From: Nageia nagi
Lineage: Eukaryota > Pinophyta
Reading direction: 5' to 3'
Assembly: GCA_050084985.1 (NCBI GenBank)
Contig: JBITNC010000001.1
Coordinates: 43,152,001 to 43,216,000 of the forward strand
DNA length: 64,000 bases
Below the pieces are notes generated by a model. That model had not been told where the DNA came from, did no database searches, and worked only from the letters and a program-made list of their open reading frames with translations. Both the position numbers and the translations under genes were made by a program. This document shows positions 11,460 through 22,863 of this stretch, one piece after another; positions within the stretch are counted from its first letter, which is position 1; every line of letters starts with the position of its first letter.

Positions 11460-12150
11460 TATTGGAAGAACAAGGATAAGATTTCTTTTAATGATTGAAC
11501 TTCTTCTTGAAAGGAGTTTTGGTTGCTCCTAGAGCAAAATTATTCTCTTTTGAAGAAGAAATCAACACCTTTTTGTTAAAAGTTTTCTCATTCTTTAGAA
11601 GGAGCCTTAAAAAGTTCTCAAGTGAGAATACTTCTTCTTCATCATCAAGCTTAGTCTCAATAATAGTTACAAAGTTACTAAACTTTGAAGAAAGGTTTTG
11701 AAGAATTATGAATACCATAAACTCATAATTGATTTAATTACATCTATAAGGAGCAAGTTGGATCTTAAGATTAATGATTTTATTCAAGTATATGGTAACA
11801 TTTTCATCTTTCCCTTAACGAGATTGAAGCAACTTTTGGAGAATAGTGAACCTTCTTGAAAATTTAGATTCAAGGTAGATTTTCTTGAACCTATCCCAAA
11901 CTTCTTTTGTTGAGGTTAATGATAAAATCATAAGGAACACTTCATCTAACACTGCATAAAAAATCATGGAGGTTTCCAACTTATTCTTTGTATTGTATAC
12001 CTCAAGTTCCTTTTCATTTGTAGGAAAAACTACATCCTCATTAACTATGTACCATAACTTCCTTACTTGTAATTCAACATTCATTTGAGATTCTCAAATA
12101 CAAAAGTTGGAACCATCGAGAATGTGCTAGGGTAAGAAGGTGTCTCCCAT
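11460..12150 (-). pseudogene. Copia gag of the inner element (broken)
   Basis: Start at the ATG at 12148-12150, giving MGDTFLP, a stop, then HILDGSNF, parallel to the outer copy. An 89-codon open piece (11815-12084) covers the UBN2-type capsid, with KLWYIVNEDVVF and STKEVWDRFKKIY. A second (11488-11718, 76 codons) reads NLSSKFSNFVTIIETKLDD and the basic region ahead of the zinc knuckle. Gag builds the virus-like particle around element RNA. Several stops and at least one frameshift disrupt it. Confidence 0.88.
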
Positions 12151-15044
12151 TTGCTACACAAGAATGTGAAAGTGTTAACCTTTATAAGCATGTGGTCTAG
12201 ATTAATCAACTTTACATGTTTAGTTTTAAACATCCATACATATTTAAATAAAGTAATCATACATTTTAAATTTGATAAAAGGACATGCTTACATTGTTAA
12301 AAAAGGTTCACATATGCAAAAGTTTACAATAGAAACCCATAATACATCCCATGTATCCAACACTTTTATCATCATCAAGTACCATAAATGTAAAGGGATA
12401 TTGTTGAGGCTCATTTTGTTGTTTAAAATGAGGCTTTCATTTGGATGCTCGCAAGGTGGAGCCTAGGTCCTACCAATCTTCAACCAGTTTGCCTTAGGCA
12501 GTAATATACTCTCACAATGAGGAGTACTAACTATTTTCTAAGGTTGTGACGTATGTTGGATCGACCAAATTATTAATCTTGATTAGGTTTCAAGTTATCC
12601 TTGTAAGTTATTAGGATAATCCCTGAATAGATGTGTAAACATATGGTATCACTACACATATGCTTGTCCACCTATTGGAGTTATGTTAAGACCAATAGAG
12701 TACTTAGGAAAAATTAAGAAAAAGGATTTTCACCATTTGAATTATTGGATTGAAGGCTCTAGTCTACCTTGTCCTCACCTTGTGGCTTCCCAAACAAATA
12801 ATATTGTGGAATCTACATGTAGGTGTGTTCATTTTAGGGGTTGCACATTCAATGTTTATGATTTTTGCATAAATAAATAAAACAAAGATGTGAAATATAA
12901 AGTAAAGTGCATAAAACATCATCCATTAATAATTTGAAACCTAAGAGTCTAATGGGTTTTGTTTACTAACCCTTAAAAGAAATCTTTACATAAGTCCATA
13001 TTTTGCACAACTTTATTTATAACTTTGCATAAAAAAATACTTAGAGAGGCATGAAAGATAAACATGCATCATTTTCACAAGTCTATTTTTGTAGACGAGT
13101 TTTATCAAGGTAAACATTTAAAATCAAAGTAATAGACATGCAAACATGCAATATTTGTATAAGGATCTAAAATTTTTAAGTAAAAAAAAAAAATTATAAA
13201 AAATTCCCCCCCTTTTTTTAACTTAAAAAAGTCTTAAAACAAACATGATCCCTAAATACAAAAGAATAGCATGCTAGTTTAAAGTAATACCTAAGTAAGT
13301 AATTATGAAAAAATTACACCAAGGGAAGAAATTGACCAAGGCAAAGTAAAATTTTAGCTCCAAGCAAAAAATAATTACTCTAAAATATAAATTTCTACTT
13401 AGGAGTTATCTTTCAATGTCAAGTGTAAAAATGACATTTTTAACTTTGATAGTAAGTAAAAAATTATATTTTTCCCATAACAAGAAATGAAAGTGTTAAA
13501 TACTACCTCCTATTTTTAACACTTTAAAGAAGATTAGCTATAGATTCATCACTTTAAACATATTCAAAAACTTAATGCAATTTAACTAAGGAAATTGCTA
13601 AACTTAGCAATTCCAAACCTCTTTTTTATTGCTAAACTTAGAAATTGCTAAAAAGATGTGCCCCCAATTAAAAAGAAGTACACCCCACAACAATAAATTT
13701 AAAATATTAAATGCAAAGTTGGAACCCCATATTCCATGCTAAGCTAATTAATGCTTAGTAAATGATGGCCTAAAAGGATTTATTACAAGCAATAAAAAAG
13801 TGTTAAAGCAAGTAAGGTTTGAGGTGCAAAAGAAAGGTTTGAGCATTTAATGTAAAGCAAAGAGACAGAAAAAGGAGTAAGGTAATAATAAAAAAGGAAC
13901 AACAAAAAATAGATATCATGGATTGAGGTGTAGGGGTGCAGTTTGAAGGAAGTCTAAAGAGAGAGGGAAGGTCGAGCAGTGCATGGAGAGGGTTGAGCAA
14001 TTGAAGGGGTTTATCACATGATGGTGGTGGCATATATCCTCGGCTATGAGGGGTTTGGAGGGGTTTTGTGGGTTTCAAAGCTCCATCTAATCTTTTTGTA
14101 TCTCAAAGGAAGATTCAACCTCATATCATGCATGGCCATCACTCTTAGAGCAAGCTACAGTGCCCACCTCCACTCATAGGTCATAGTAGCCATAGTCCCT
14201 CATGTTCTTAACCCTAACTACTAGCAAATAGAGCACCACCTTTAGAAGAATTTCCAAGATGACAAATTGGTTTTAAAGATTTGCACAACAATTTAGGATT
14301 TGATCACATGATCTAGACCTTACTTCGATGATAGTGCACATTCAAAAGATTAGGAATAGCAGCATTAAGATTGATCTTCCAAAAAAATATTGTAAACGTA
14401 TATTTCATTTTGCATCCCTTATAAAAAAATATGATTATATATTATAGAAATATCATATTTTTAGTTTTAAAAAAATAAATACAATCCTTGTATATATTGT
14501 ACACATCTCCCTCCCTTTTTTTGAGAGAAATACATATATCTTTTATAGAGAAAATGCAACCTTTTATTTTAACATTTCTACAAAGCAATTTATTTTTGAA
14601 TATATATGTATTGTAGGAAAAAAGGTAGCCTCTTTTTTTTCTTTTTTTTAATAAGCAAAAAAATAGCTTTTTAAGGTGAAAAACAAAAAAAATATCTCTT
14701 CCATAAAAGATATAGTATATTTTTTTGGAAAAGAAATGCAATTATTGTATATTATCCTCTTAAATAGAAAATATATCAATGTATTAAGCAATTTTGTAAA
14801 AAAATTGCAACTAATATAACATGTTAGTATAAATAAGAAAAAAATTGCATTATTTGCTATTTTGATCATATTTGGAAAAAAAGAAACTAACACATCTCAC
14901 AAAATATGTTAGTATCCTAAGAAATAGTTCAAAAATAATAAAGAAAGGAAGGATGTTATACCTTCACAATTCGTTTACCTCAAAAATGATGTACATGAAC
15001 CTTTAAGATGAAGATTCTCCAACAATGTGAAGAGGAGCCTCCAA
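12151..15044 (-). other. Unusually long untranslated leader of the inner copia element
   Basis: About 2.9 kb lies between the primer-binding site and gag, much longer than is common for copia elements. It is AT-rich, with long A/T runs near 13160-13230 and 14400-14900, and encodes nothing recognisable in the sense direction. The part at 12395-13050 aligns with 15570-16200 in the outer copy. A short ORF on the opposite strand is listed separately. Confidence 0.75.
12683..12880 (+). CDS. Antisense ORF in the copia leader, copy 1 (hypothetical)
   Basis: A 65-codon ORF on the strand opposite to gag-pol. It reads MLRPIEYLGKIKKKDFHH, has SSLPCPHLVASQ in the middle and ends CVHFRGCTFNVYDFCINK. The related element has a counterpart at 15817-16032 in the same frame, sharing PIE-L, PHL, C-CVHF-GCTFN-Y. 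I do not recognise a family. Paired cysteines and histidines suggest a possible metal-binding segment, but that is only an impression. A one-base difference upstream shortens this copy relative to the other. It may be chance, a captured host fragment, or one of the antisense ORFs reported from some plant retrotransposons. Confidence 0.3.
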   Translation: MLRPIEYLGKIKKKDFHHLNYWIEGSSLPCPHLVASQTNNIVESTCRCVHFRGCTFNVYDFCINK

Positions 15045-15059
15045 GTTACTCTAATACCA
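15045..15059 (-). other. Primer-binding site of the inner copia element
   Basis: The minus strand reads TGGTATTAGAGT two bases after the LTR end, matching 10 of 12 bases of the tRNA-iMet-complementary site TGGTATCAGAGC used by most plant copia elements. Confidence 0.85.
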
Positions 15060-15061
15060 AA

Positions 15062-15564
15062 TGAAAGGATTGAACCTTAAAGAACTCAATCCTAGACTAC
15101 CAATATCTCTTAAAATCTCACTCAAACATCAATTTAATCAAAACATATCAATCTCAAAAATTGACACAAGATATAAAGTGGTTCCTCCAACTAGGAGTAC
15201 ATCCACTATCTAAAATATTTCTTACTTCATAAAGATAACTCTCTTACAATACTTCTATATTCATCTCCTAATCACTATCCTATAGCATAACTTTGCTTCA
15301 CAAATTGGTGAGTGATCTCAAAGAGGGGGCCTTCTATTTATAGGCCAAAATCCCCCTTTGGATCACCCTTTTAACCATTATATAAAGGTATGACATGCTT
15401 CACCCTTTTACCTAAGGGGCATGCTCATGAGATGGAGTGTAAGACAAGTTACATTATCATATTCACTTAAATACTTAAGGTATCTAAGGATACCATTAAG
15501 TATTAGTTAATTTACAAAGAGAAACATTACAAAACCTTATGATAATGCATTATACATTCTAATA
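15062..15564 (-). repeat. 5' LTR of the inner copia element
   Basis: 503 bp aligned end to end with the 3' LTR at 7097-7600. The first bases on the minus strand are TATTAGAATG where the relatives have TGTTGGAATG, so the terminal TG has decayed to TA. A CTATTTATAG box near 15331-15342 is a plausible TATA region on the minus strand. Confidence 0.92.
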
Positions 15565-15569
15565 GGATA
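15565..15569. repeat. Right target-site duplication (GGATA) of the inner copia element
   Basis: GGATA follows the LTR end directly and is identical to 7092-7096. Confidence 0.85.
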
Positions 15570-18428
15570 AAGGTAAGGCTTGTTTTCTTATCTAAAATTA
15601 GGATGCCCATAAGGTCAAGACCAGGTCTTATCAATCCTCAACTAGTTCACCTTAGTTAGTAATATAATATCACAAGGAGGAGTACTAACTATTTTTCAAG
15701 GTTATGACATATGTTGGATTGATCAAATTATTATCTTGATTAGGTTTCAAGTTATCCTCCTAGGTTATCAAGATATTCTTTAAATGGACATGTAGACATG
15801 TGATATCACTACACATATGACTATCCACCTATATGGAGTTATGTCCAAACCAATAGAGGACTTAAGGGAAATTAAGAAGTGTAAACTTTTTACCATTAAT
15901 CATCAAAATGAAGGTTGTATTCTACCTTTTCCTCACCTCATGGATCTCCAAATAAGTCATGTTACGGAACATATGTGCAAATGTGTTCATTTTAAGGGAT
16001 GCACCTTCAATATTTACAATTTACAAATATAAAGTAAATGTGCATAAATAAATTAAAGTGAATAAAAATGATACATCATCCAATAATACTTGAAACATAA
16101 GAGTCGAATGGGTTTTGTTACCAACCCTAAAAGGACCTCTTTACATAAGTTCTATAATTTTGCACAAGTTCACCTAAAATTTTGCATAAGTTCACTTTTT
16201 TTAAAGTAAAAAATATAAAGCCCCTCCCTTTTTCTTAAAAAATGAACTTTAGCACAAATTTCTCCACAGCATTGCAAATTAACCTTAGGAAAATTAACTA
16301 AGGAAATTAATGAGATATTTGCACTATAAAAAGATTAATAATCTTAATTACAATTTGACCAAAGCATTAAAGCTTTTACTTCAAGGCATTTATAAAAATA
16401 TCCCTCCCTTTTAATACTTAAAAACATTCATCCTCTTTCAATTTTAGCCTTAGAGGAAAAAATATTTACCAAGCAAAAAATTTACTCCTTATTTAAAAAA
16501 GTGCCATAAAAACAAATTATTCATTATCCTCTTTGCAATTTAAAAAAAATACCTCTCAAAAAATTTCTTTTACACTTTCATAAGTGTAAAAAAAAACACG
16601 CATTCCCCTTTTTAACTTCAAAAAATAATGCCATTTAAATTAATCTAACTCCAAAAAAAATGCAAGCACACCAAACCTCATAAAACTTTTGTCTTTCTAT
16701 GCTCAATAAAATTTATGAGCCTATAGGTCATTTAAGTTTCCTTATTGAATAAGAGGAAATGATTAAAAAGAGTAATTAAATTGATAAAAAAGAAATCATA
16801 CTACCAACATTTATGAGGAGGTTATGAATACCTACCAAACTTGATTTGTAAGAAAAGGTGTGCAATAAATTTTTGAGTGGCTTAAATGATTAAAAAAAAG
16901 AATTTACTTTAAAAAAGAGAGGTTTATTATATGAGGGATGGATCTAAGAAAAGGACATGGAAAGTTACCTAGATCTTTGTTTTGTTTGAAATCAAAAGGA
17001 GTTGGGGGTTGCGAGTCACCCGCTTGGTGGGGGCCATTAAAGGAAAATGTTGTGTCATGGGTTTTTTGGTGGCTATTGAACAGAGAGGAGGGGAAACTAT
17101 AGATGCAACCATTAGAGGGGTGGATGTAAGGATGGACTAAGCTAGGGATTTTGGCCCATGTTAGGCATAGGAGAGCTTAAGCCAGTCATGAGTGGAACCT
17201 ATTCATGTAGTTGAACCCATTGATTTATAATCAACATAACCCCTTATTCATTTATCCATACTAGATATTTTGAATAATTTCTATTTAATCATACAAATAA
17301 TAATTTACCTACCCTATGATCCTTATGACCCAAAACCTTACGTACTCTAAGCCCAACCCAATCATGTAGCATTGCCTATAGCTATAGCCCTATTGCTTTC
17401 TAGTTTACCATCTACCATGTCAAACTTGTAATCATAGCTTTATCGAGAGGGGAATTTCAACATGATGGATGGTAAGTGTTCATTATATTGGGTGAACTAA
17501 CACACTAGGTTACAAGATGGGATAATAATATGCTACCACTTCCTACAACACTGCTAGAGGAGTAGAGTGGTTGCATCGATGGAGGTAAGGGATTAGTGAT
17601 GAGGTAGCAGAGGTAATTGGATCACACCACCACCATGGAGGAGAGGGGTTTAGTGACATTAGCTAAGTCACATCTTTGCAACTTGATTCCAACTTCATTG
17701 AGGGGAGGAAGATGTGCAGTAGGGAGGCACTACCGCTGTAGGGGTGAGACCACCATGGTTAGGCCAAAAGATGGCTATCATAGCTGACCAAGGGTTGTTC
17801 ACTACGTAGCAGTGGTTGACCACCCTCTCCCCCTCACTTCTAATTATTTTATCTTAAAATTAAATAAAAACTTTCAAAAAAATATTATTTTTTAACCAAT
17901 ATTTTTAATTTATTTATTCAAAGGAATTAAAAAAAAAATCTTTTATTTTCCAACAACATATTGAAAAAAATAATGTGTATACTAACTCCCCTCATATAAT
18001 TTATTGCAAATATTTTATAAAAAAAAATAAATGCAAATACCCTCTATATTATTTTACATAAATTTTAGAGTAAAAAAAATTACAAATTTCAATATTTCTA
18101 CACAAAAGACAAGTGTAAAAAATTGTAATTTTATACTACCACAAACTTTAGTACATGCTCATAACAATATATTATTGTTACAATATAAGCAAATTTAAAA
18201 ATAAAAAAAAATTGCAACTAACATAAGGTTTAGTATGTAATAAATTATAACAACAATATATTGTTATATTAAGCAAATTGCTTAAAAGTTAACTAACAAA
18301 AAAATGTTAATATCAGAATAAAATAATCCAAAACCAAAAAATAAGAAGGAAGGAGGTTATACCTTCTTTTGAGTTTAACTCAATAGAATGAAAATGAACC
18401 TCCAATATATTGAAGAGAAACCTCCAAG
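15570..18428 (-). other. Leader of the outer copia element (right part)
   Basis: About 2.86 kb without sense-strand coding content. The first ~630 bases align with 12395-13050. The central part (16950-17830) is richer in G than its surroundings but has no open frame of note. The end (17880-18430) is A/T-rich and resembles 14900-15044 of the inner leader. Confidence 0.75.
15817..16032 (+). CDS. Antisense ORF in the copia leader, copy 2 (hypothetical)
   Basis: 71 codons on the strand opposite to the element's genes, beginning MTIHLYGVMSKPIEDLREIK, with LPFPHLMDLQ in the middle and ending CKCVHFKGCTFNIYNLQI. It is the counterpart of 12683-12880. The two proteins keep the same frame and the same cysteine/histidine pattern despite many substitutions. 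No family is recognised and no promoter is evident. It could be a relic of a captured host exon. Confidence 0.3.
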   Translation: MTIHLYGVMSKPIEDLREIKKCKLFTINHQNEGCILPFPHLMDLQISHVTEHMCKCVHFKGCTFNIYNLQI

Positions 18429-18443
18429 ATAGTTCTAATACCA
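18429..18443 (-). other. Primer-binding site of the outer copia element
   Basis: The minus strand reads TGGTATTAGAAC two bases inside the LTR end, a decayed tRNA-iMet site. Confidence 0.75.
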
Positions 18444-18445
18444 AA

Positions 18446-18934
18446 TGAAGGATTTAATCTTAAATGACTAAAATCCTAATCTACCTAGATCACTTGAAAC
18501 CTCTCTTAAACATCAATACTCAAAGCAAAGACATAATAGCTAATCTCAAAAATTTAAAAAACATATAAAGTGGTTATTCTCATACAAGAGAGTACATCCA
18601 CTAACTAATATATTTCTCATTCATAAAGATAACTCTCTTACAAGACCTCTTTCTCCCTTGCCTAACACTAATCCTAGAGCATAACTTTGCTTCAAGTTTT
18701 GGTGAGTGATGACAATGAGAGGGTCATCTATTTATAGGTCAAAATCCTCCTTTAGATCATATGACATACTTCACCCTTTTACCCAAGGGCATGCTCATGA
18801 GAAGGAGTGTAGGAAAAATTACATTATCATATTCACTTAAATACTTAAGGTATCTAGGGATACCTTTAAGTATTGGTGAAATTACAAAGAAAAACATTAC
18901 AAAACCCTACAATCATGCATTATACATTCCAACA
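18446..18934 (-). repeat. 5' LTR of the outer copia element
   Basis: 489 bp, from TGAAGGATTT to ATTCCAACA on the plus strand (TGTTGGAATG...CA on the minus strand). It aligns with the LTRs at 7097, 15062 and 23089 but is more diverged and about 15 bp shorter. Its right neighbour is the satellite array, so this element probably inserted into or beside the satellite. Confidence 0.9.
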
Positions 18935-20005
18935 TGATTGTGCAAAAATAATTTCATAGAATAAAATGATTAGAATATATGCACATGAACTATTTTATCT
19001 AATGAAGTACTTGGGACCTAACTTTAGTAGCATAACCTTTGTATGTGTTCTACTTGTATGCAAAAAATAAGTATGCAAAATGTGAAAGAAAACATAAGCA
19101 CAAGAATTGTTTAACAAGATGCATGATGAAAATACAATTTTATGAACTAAAATGATTAGAAGATATGCATTTAAAATATTTTATCTAATGAAGCACTTGG
19201 GATCCAACTATAACAAAATAACCTTTGTATGTGTTCTAAATGCATGCATAATACATGTATGCAAAATGTGGAAGAAAACAAGAGGCCCAATAATTGTTTG
19301 ACAAGATGCATGATGTGAAAATAATTTCATAGATTAAACTGATTAGGATATGTACACTTAGAATATTTTATCTAATGAAGCACTTAGGACCCAATTATAA
19401 TAGCATAACCTTTGTATGTGTTATTGCATGTAGAATACTAGTATGCAAAATGTGGAAGAACACATGAGGCCAAATAATTATTTAAAAAGATGCATGATGC
19501 ACATATAATATCATGGAATAAAATCATTAGAAGGGTGCCCTTAAACTCTTTGATATAATGAAGCACTTGGGACCCTACTATAACAACATAACCTTTGTAT
19601 ATATTCTACTTGAATGCACAAAATAAGTATGCAAAATATGTAAGAAGATATGAGGAATAAGAATTATTTTACAAAATGCATGATGCAATAAGGAGAAATT
19701 TATGGATTTATCCAAGGCAATGAAGGAAAATATTTTTTTACATCCATCATGACTTGCCTATGAATCATATATTTCCTATTCACCTCTTTATAGTTTTGCA
19801 TTTGTTACTTGATGTGTTCCTTTCCATGGATTAGGAAAATTTAGAAATTTTATGGACTAAAATGTTATCAAATAATGCGCTTAAACTCTTCTATCCAATT
19901 AAGAAATTGGGACCCAATTTTAATAGCATAACCTTTGCATGTTATCTATTTGTAACCAAAAATAAGTATGTAAGATGTGGAAGAACACATGAGGCCCTTA
20001 AACAA
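18935..20005. repeat. Short array of a ~186-bp satellite-like tandem repeat
   Basis: Five direct copies, marked by GCATGATG at 19121, 19308, 19492 and 19678 and by a related start next to the LTR near 18935. Spacings are 187, 184 and 186 bp. Each carries ATTTTATCTAATGAAGCAC, then CATAACCTTTGTATGTG, then ATGCAAAATGTGGAAGAA. The copies are clearly diverged from each other. The last is split by an insertion at about 19707-19848. Confidence 0.85.
19707..19848. other. Small insertion within the last satellite copy
   Basis: About 140 bp absent from the other monomers, flanked by GAAATTTATGGA on the left and GAAATTTTATGGA on the right. The near-duplicate flanks resemble a target-site duplication. 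The insert ends show only weak inverted similarity, so the element type is unknown. Confidence 0.35.
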
Positions 20006-20835
20006 ATAGAAAGAGTTGTTGATTATTGACAACATATTATCAAGTGAATTTATGTGCCTCCATAAATTGCTATGGTATTTGTGTAAGCCTTATTTGTAAT
20101 ATTATAGAGTTATGGTATTGAACTATTTTTTAAGAAACTTGTATAATAGTAGAGTGAAGAGTTGGATAAGGAGGTGCAATAACTGCAAAGATGAAAGGAG
20201 AAATACTTAAAGATAATAGAACACACTTGAATAGTAAATGTTAGAGAAGGGATTACAAGTAAATTGGTACTTTGGTATGAAGAGAGTAGAGAAACTCTTA
20301 ATTATACTTGTATCTAACCTTTATCATTTTATGAATTTTTTTTATTTAGAATCATTATATCACCTTATGCCAATATTTACATCAACCATCTGGCTCCAAA
20401 TTGCAATAATTTCATGAAATACATTGATGTAGATTTTGCATTGCCCATAGATAAAAATACCAATTTTTTTTGGGTGGAGTTAGACCATGTTTTGTATATT
20501 TGACTATTAAAAATTATTGTCCATAATCCATATTTGATTATTAGAATTCTTTAGTGATAGAAATGAAAAGTATGGTCTATAAGGCTTTCAAAGATCATTT
20601 TTTTATATAATTCAACTAAATTTATTTTTCCTGCTAGGCACATAGTTGAAATGGGTTTCTTATAAAAAAATTCAAGATATTTATAAATAAAAAATATTAG
20701 AATATTTTAAGTAATGATTATATGTTTGTAATAATGTTTTAACATGAACTTTTATTTATTAAAGGACTAACATATTTTTCATGAAACATAACATAAATGA
20801 GTTTCTTATTAAAAAAATAGTCCTCAACAAAATGT
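20006..20835. other. No recognisable gene or repeat
   Basis: AT-rich sequence with no long open frame on either strand. I see no motif to report. Confidence 0.5.
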
Positions 20836-21245
20836 AGTTGCATAGATTGCAATGATCACAAGATATGCACAAAATGATTTATCTAATAATTATCTAGAGA
20901 CCTTTAAGCAAATACAAATGTTTGAAGTAAATAAAACTTTTTTCTAGTATATACCACCATTGGAGCTCTAGAAGAAGATATGGATATATCTAAAAGAGTA
21001 GTTGAAGATGGATTTTCATTTGATGTTGTTGTTGTGAGTGTACTAGTAGAGATGCATGTAAAATGTCGAAGAATACAAAAGACCCTAAATGGATTTTCAT
21101 CAAATGTAATAAACATAAATGATATGTATAAAATAGGTTTTCTATTAATTCCCTAGATACCTTTAAGAAAATACAAATTTCTAGAGTAAATTTGAACTCT
21201 ACAATATTTTCCAATATTTTTGCATTATATTCCACCATAGAAGAT
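20836..21245. repeat. Degenerate satellite-related monomers
   Basis: Two stretches about 235 bp apart, around 20860-20960 and 21100-21190, share a ...TATCTAATA..., ...TAG-GACCTTTAAG-AAATACAAAT pattern. AGATATGCACAAAATGATTTATC and GATGCATGTAAAATGTCG resemble parts of the 186-bp monomer. They are probably old, outlying members of the same satellite. Confidence 0.45.
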
Positions 21246-22410
21246 GTATAAGAAGGTATGGGAATTTTTATGATTGAAATAATAATTATTATAGTTATTT
21301 ATAGCATTCAATTGAATAAATTTATCATGAAAAATCAAAGTGATGAATATGATGACAATGAACTAATTGACCTTGACCTATCAAACTAGATTTACAAAAG
21401 ATACAAACCTGTACTTTACCTATCGTGATGAATGAAGGTGATATTCACCTAAAAGAAAATAAATGATAAGCATACCTAAATAATGGAGCTACCAATCCAA
21501 CCTCAACCCAACAATGACATTAGGATCCTAGTGATATCGCCTGACTACCTTTTTAGAATGTCTCACCCTTTTGATCGATGTTCTCATCACACCTTTAATG
21601 TTAAGAATATCATACATAAATGGATTGAAAAGATCATAAGCATGCAGAGCTCAATGTATAACAAAATTCAACTATGATAGGTGACATTGAGAAACACCGA
21701 TCAAGAATGACATAAGTATATTACCATCTATCAAGAATTTAGGATCATATTATAATTTCTTATGTATAACCCTTTCAACTTTATAGATGTAGGTCTAGTG
21801 CCAAGGCTTCCCCTTGGGCTTATGGTGATGTCGAGATGACCTATTATCATAAAATATAAAGGTATATGAGATTCCATAGTGATAAGAATACTTATTTAAT
21901 TAAATAAAAAAATTATTTTAAATACACAAAAGGATATTTTAATTAAATTAAAATTCCTTTTCAAGTGTTAAGAGATACCCCACTTTGAATATGATTTAAT
22001 TCTTTTAGGAAAGAAGATAATTAAAACATAAATTCAAAGTATAACAAGATAAGTAAGAAAATACTCATTGAAAAAAATTATTCATGGTGAAAGCTTTACA
22101 TGCCCCATATTTTCATCACTATTATGCCCTCTATTTGGCTTAATTGGAAAATGATGGACCTCATCATGGGAGCAATCCAAGGCAATGATAAAGGAACCTA
22201 AAAAGAAATTAGACAAGAAATATTTCATGCAAGATATCTCAAATATAGATATTAAATATTATAATATGTAAAGTATGTAAAGAAGAAGATATCAAACTTG
22301 TCCTTGATGACTCACCCAATAAGAGTATGAAGATAGATTGCTAATTTATATTGATTAGCTTAGATTCCCAATGCACCATGTTGCCATGGATTTTGATAAG
22401 ATTATTTCCA
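21246..22410. other. No recognisable gene
   Basis: AT-rich sequence with only short chance ORFs. By position it may be the 3' non-coding part of the Ty3 copy whose integrase end lies at 22864-23088, but no LTR could be defined. Confidence 0.4.
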
Positions 22411-22545
22411 CCTTACAAGGAAACAAATGATAAGAATGCCCGTCCCTTATAGAGGAAGCAAATGATAAGAGTGCCCCTCCCTTACAAAGGAAGAAAATGA
22501 TAAGAATGTCCTTCCCTTACAGAGGAAGTTGATGATAAAAGCAAT
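22411..22545. repeat. 35-bp minisatellite, about 3.5 copies
   Basis: Three full units (22425-22459, 22460-22494, 22495-22529) each begin AAATGATAAG and contain CCCTTA-A-AGGAAG. Partial units lie on both sides. Units differ at 3-5 positions. Confidence 0.85.
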
Positions 22546-22863
22546 AATATGATATTAAATGTATTTTTAACATATGATAAGATATTGTAAATATCATTTA
22601 TGATAAACATAAAATAAAAATACTTTTGATATGATAAATGATGACATTTGATAAGAGATGACATGAAATATTATGAAAAGGGAAGGAAAAATAACAAAAT
22701 AGATTACCTTTTTTGTATACATACTATTGCTAAGAAGAAAATATTTCAAAAATTCAAGTTTTGGGTCTTTGTAATGCAGTGGCATCACTGGGTTCGTGTC
22801 TTATTTTCATAAAAAATTAGTAACCAAAAAATGAGAAAATATGTATATTTACAAAAATGATTA

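Larger units (their letters stand above)
7097..15564 (-). mobile_element. Inner Ty1/copia retrotransposon, complete in structure but decayed
   Basis: About 8.5 kb on the minus strand. In element order: 5' LTR (15062-15564), primer-binding site, a ~2.9-kb leader, gag, protease, integrase, RT, RNase H, a polypurine tract and 3' LTR (7097-7600). Integrase before RT is the copia order. GGATA flanks both ends. By eye the two LTRs differ at roughly 6-7% of sites over the first 330 bases, so the insertion is old. The gag-pol frame has many stops and cannot move on its own. Confidence 0.93.
5900..18934 (-). mobile_element. Outer Ty1/copia element, truncated and interrupted by a related copia element
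   Basis: Pieces of one minus-strand copia element lie on both sides of the inner element. The 5' LTR (18446-18934), primer-binding site and most of the leader (15570-18428) are to its right. The end of the leader and a gag fragment (5900-7091) are to its left. Removing the inner element and one GGATA copy joins the two leader halves so that they run parallel to the inner element's own leader around 12370-12430. The outer copy ends just inside protease near 5900; its pol and 3' LTR are missing. It is therefore older than the inner insertion. Confidence 0.85.

Noticed and set aside
14442-14893. Two overlapping minus-strand ORFs of 99 and 81 codons in the copia leader
   Set aside because: They come from A/T runs; the products are lysine/phenylalanine/isoleucine-rich and have no counterpart in the outer leader.
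15565-18445. A separate non-coding LTR element bounded by the LTRs at 15062-15564 and 18446-18934
   Set aside because: No polypurine tract lies next to 15564 on the right, each of these LTRs has its own primer-binding site on its left, and GGATA pairs 15565 with 7092. The nested model explains all of this.
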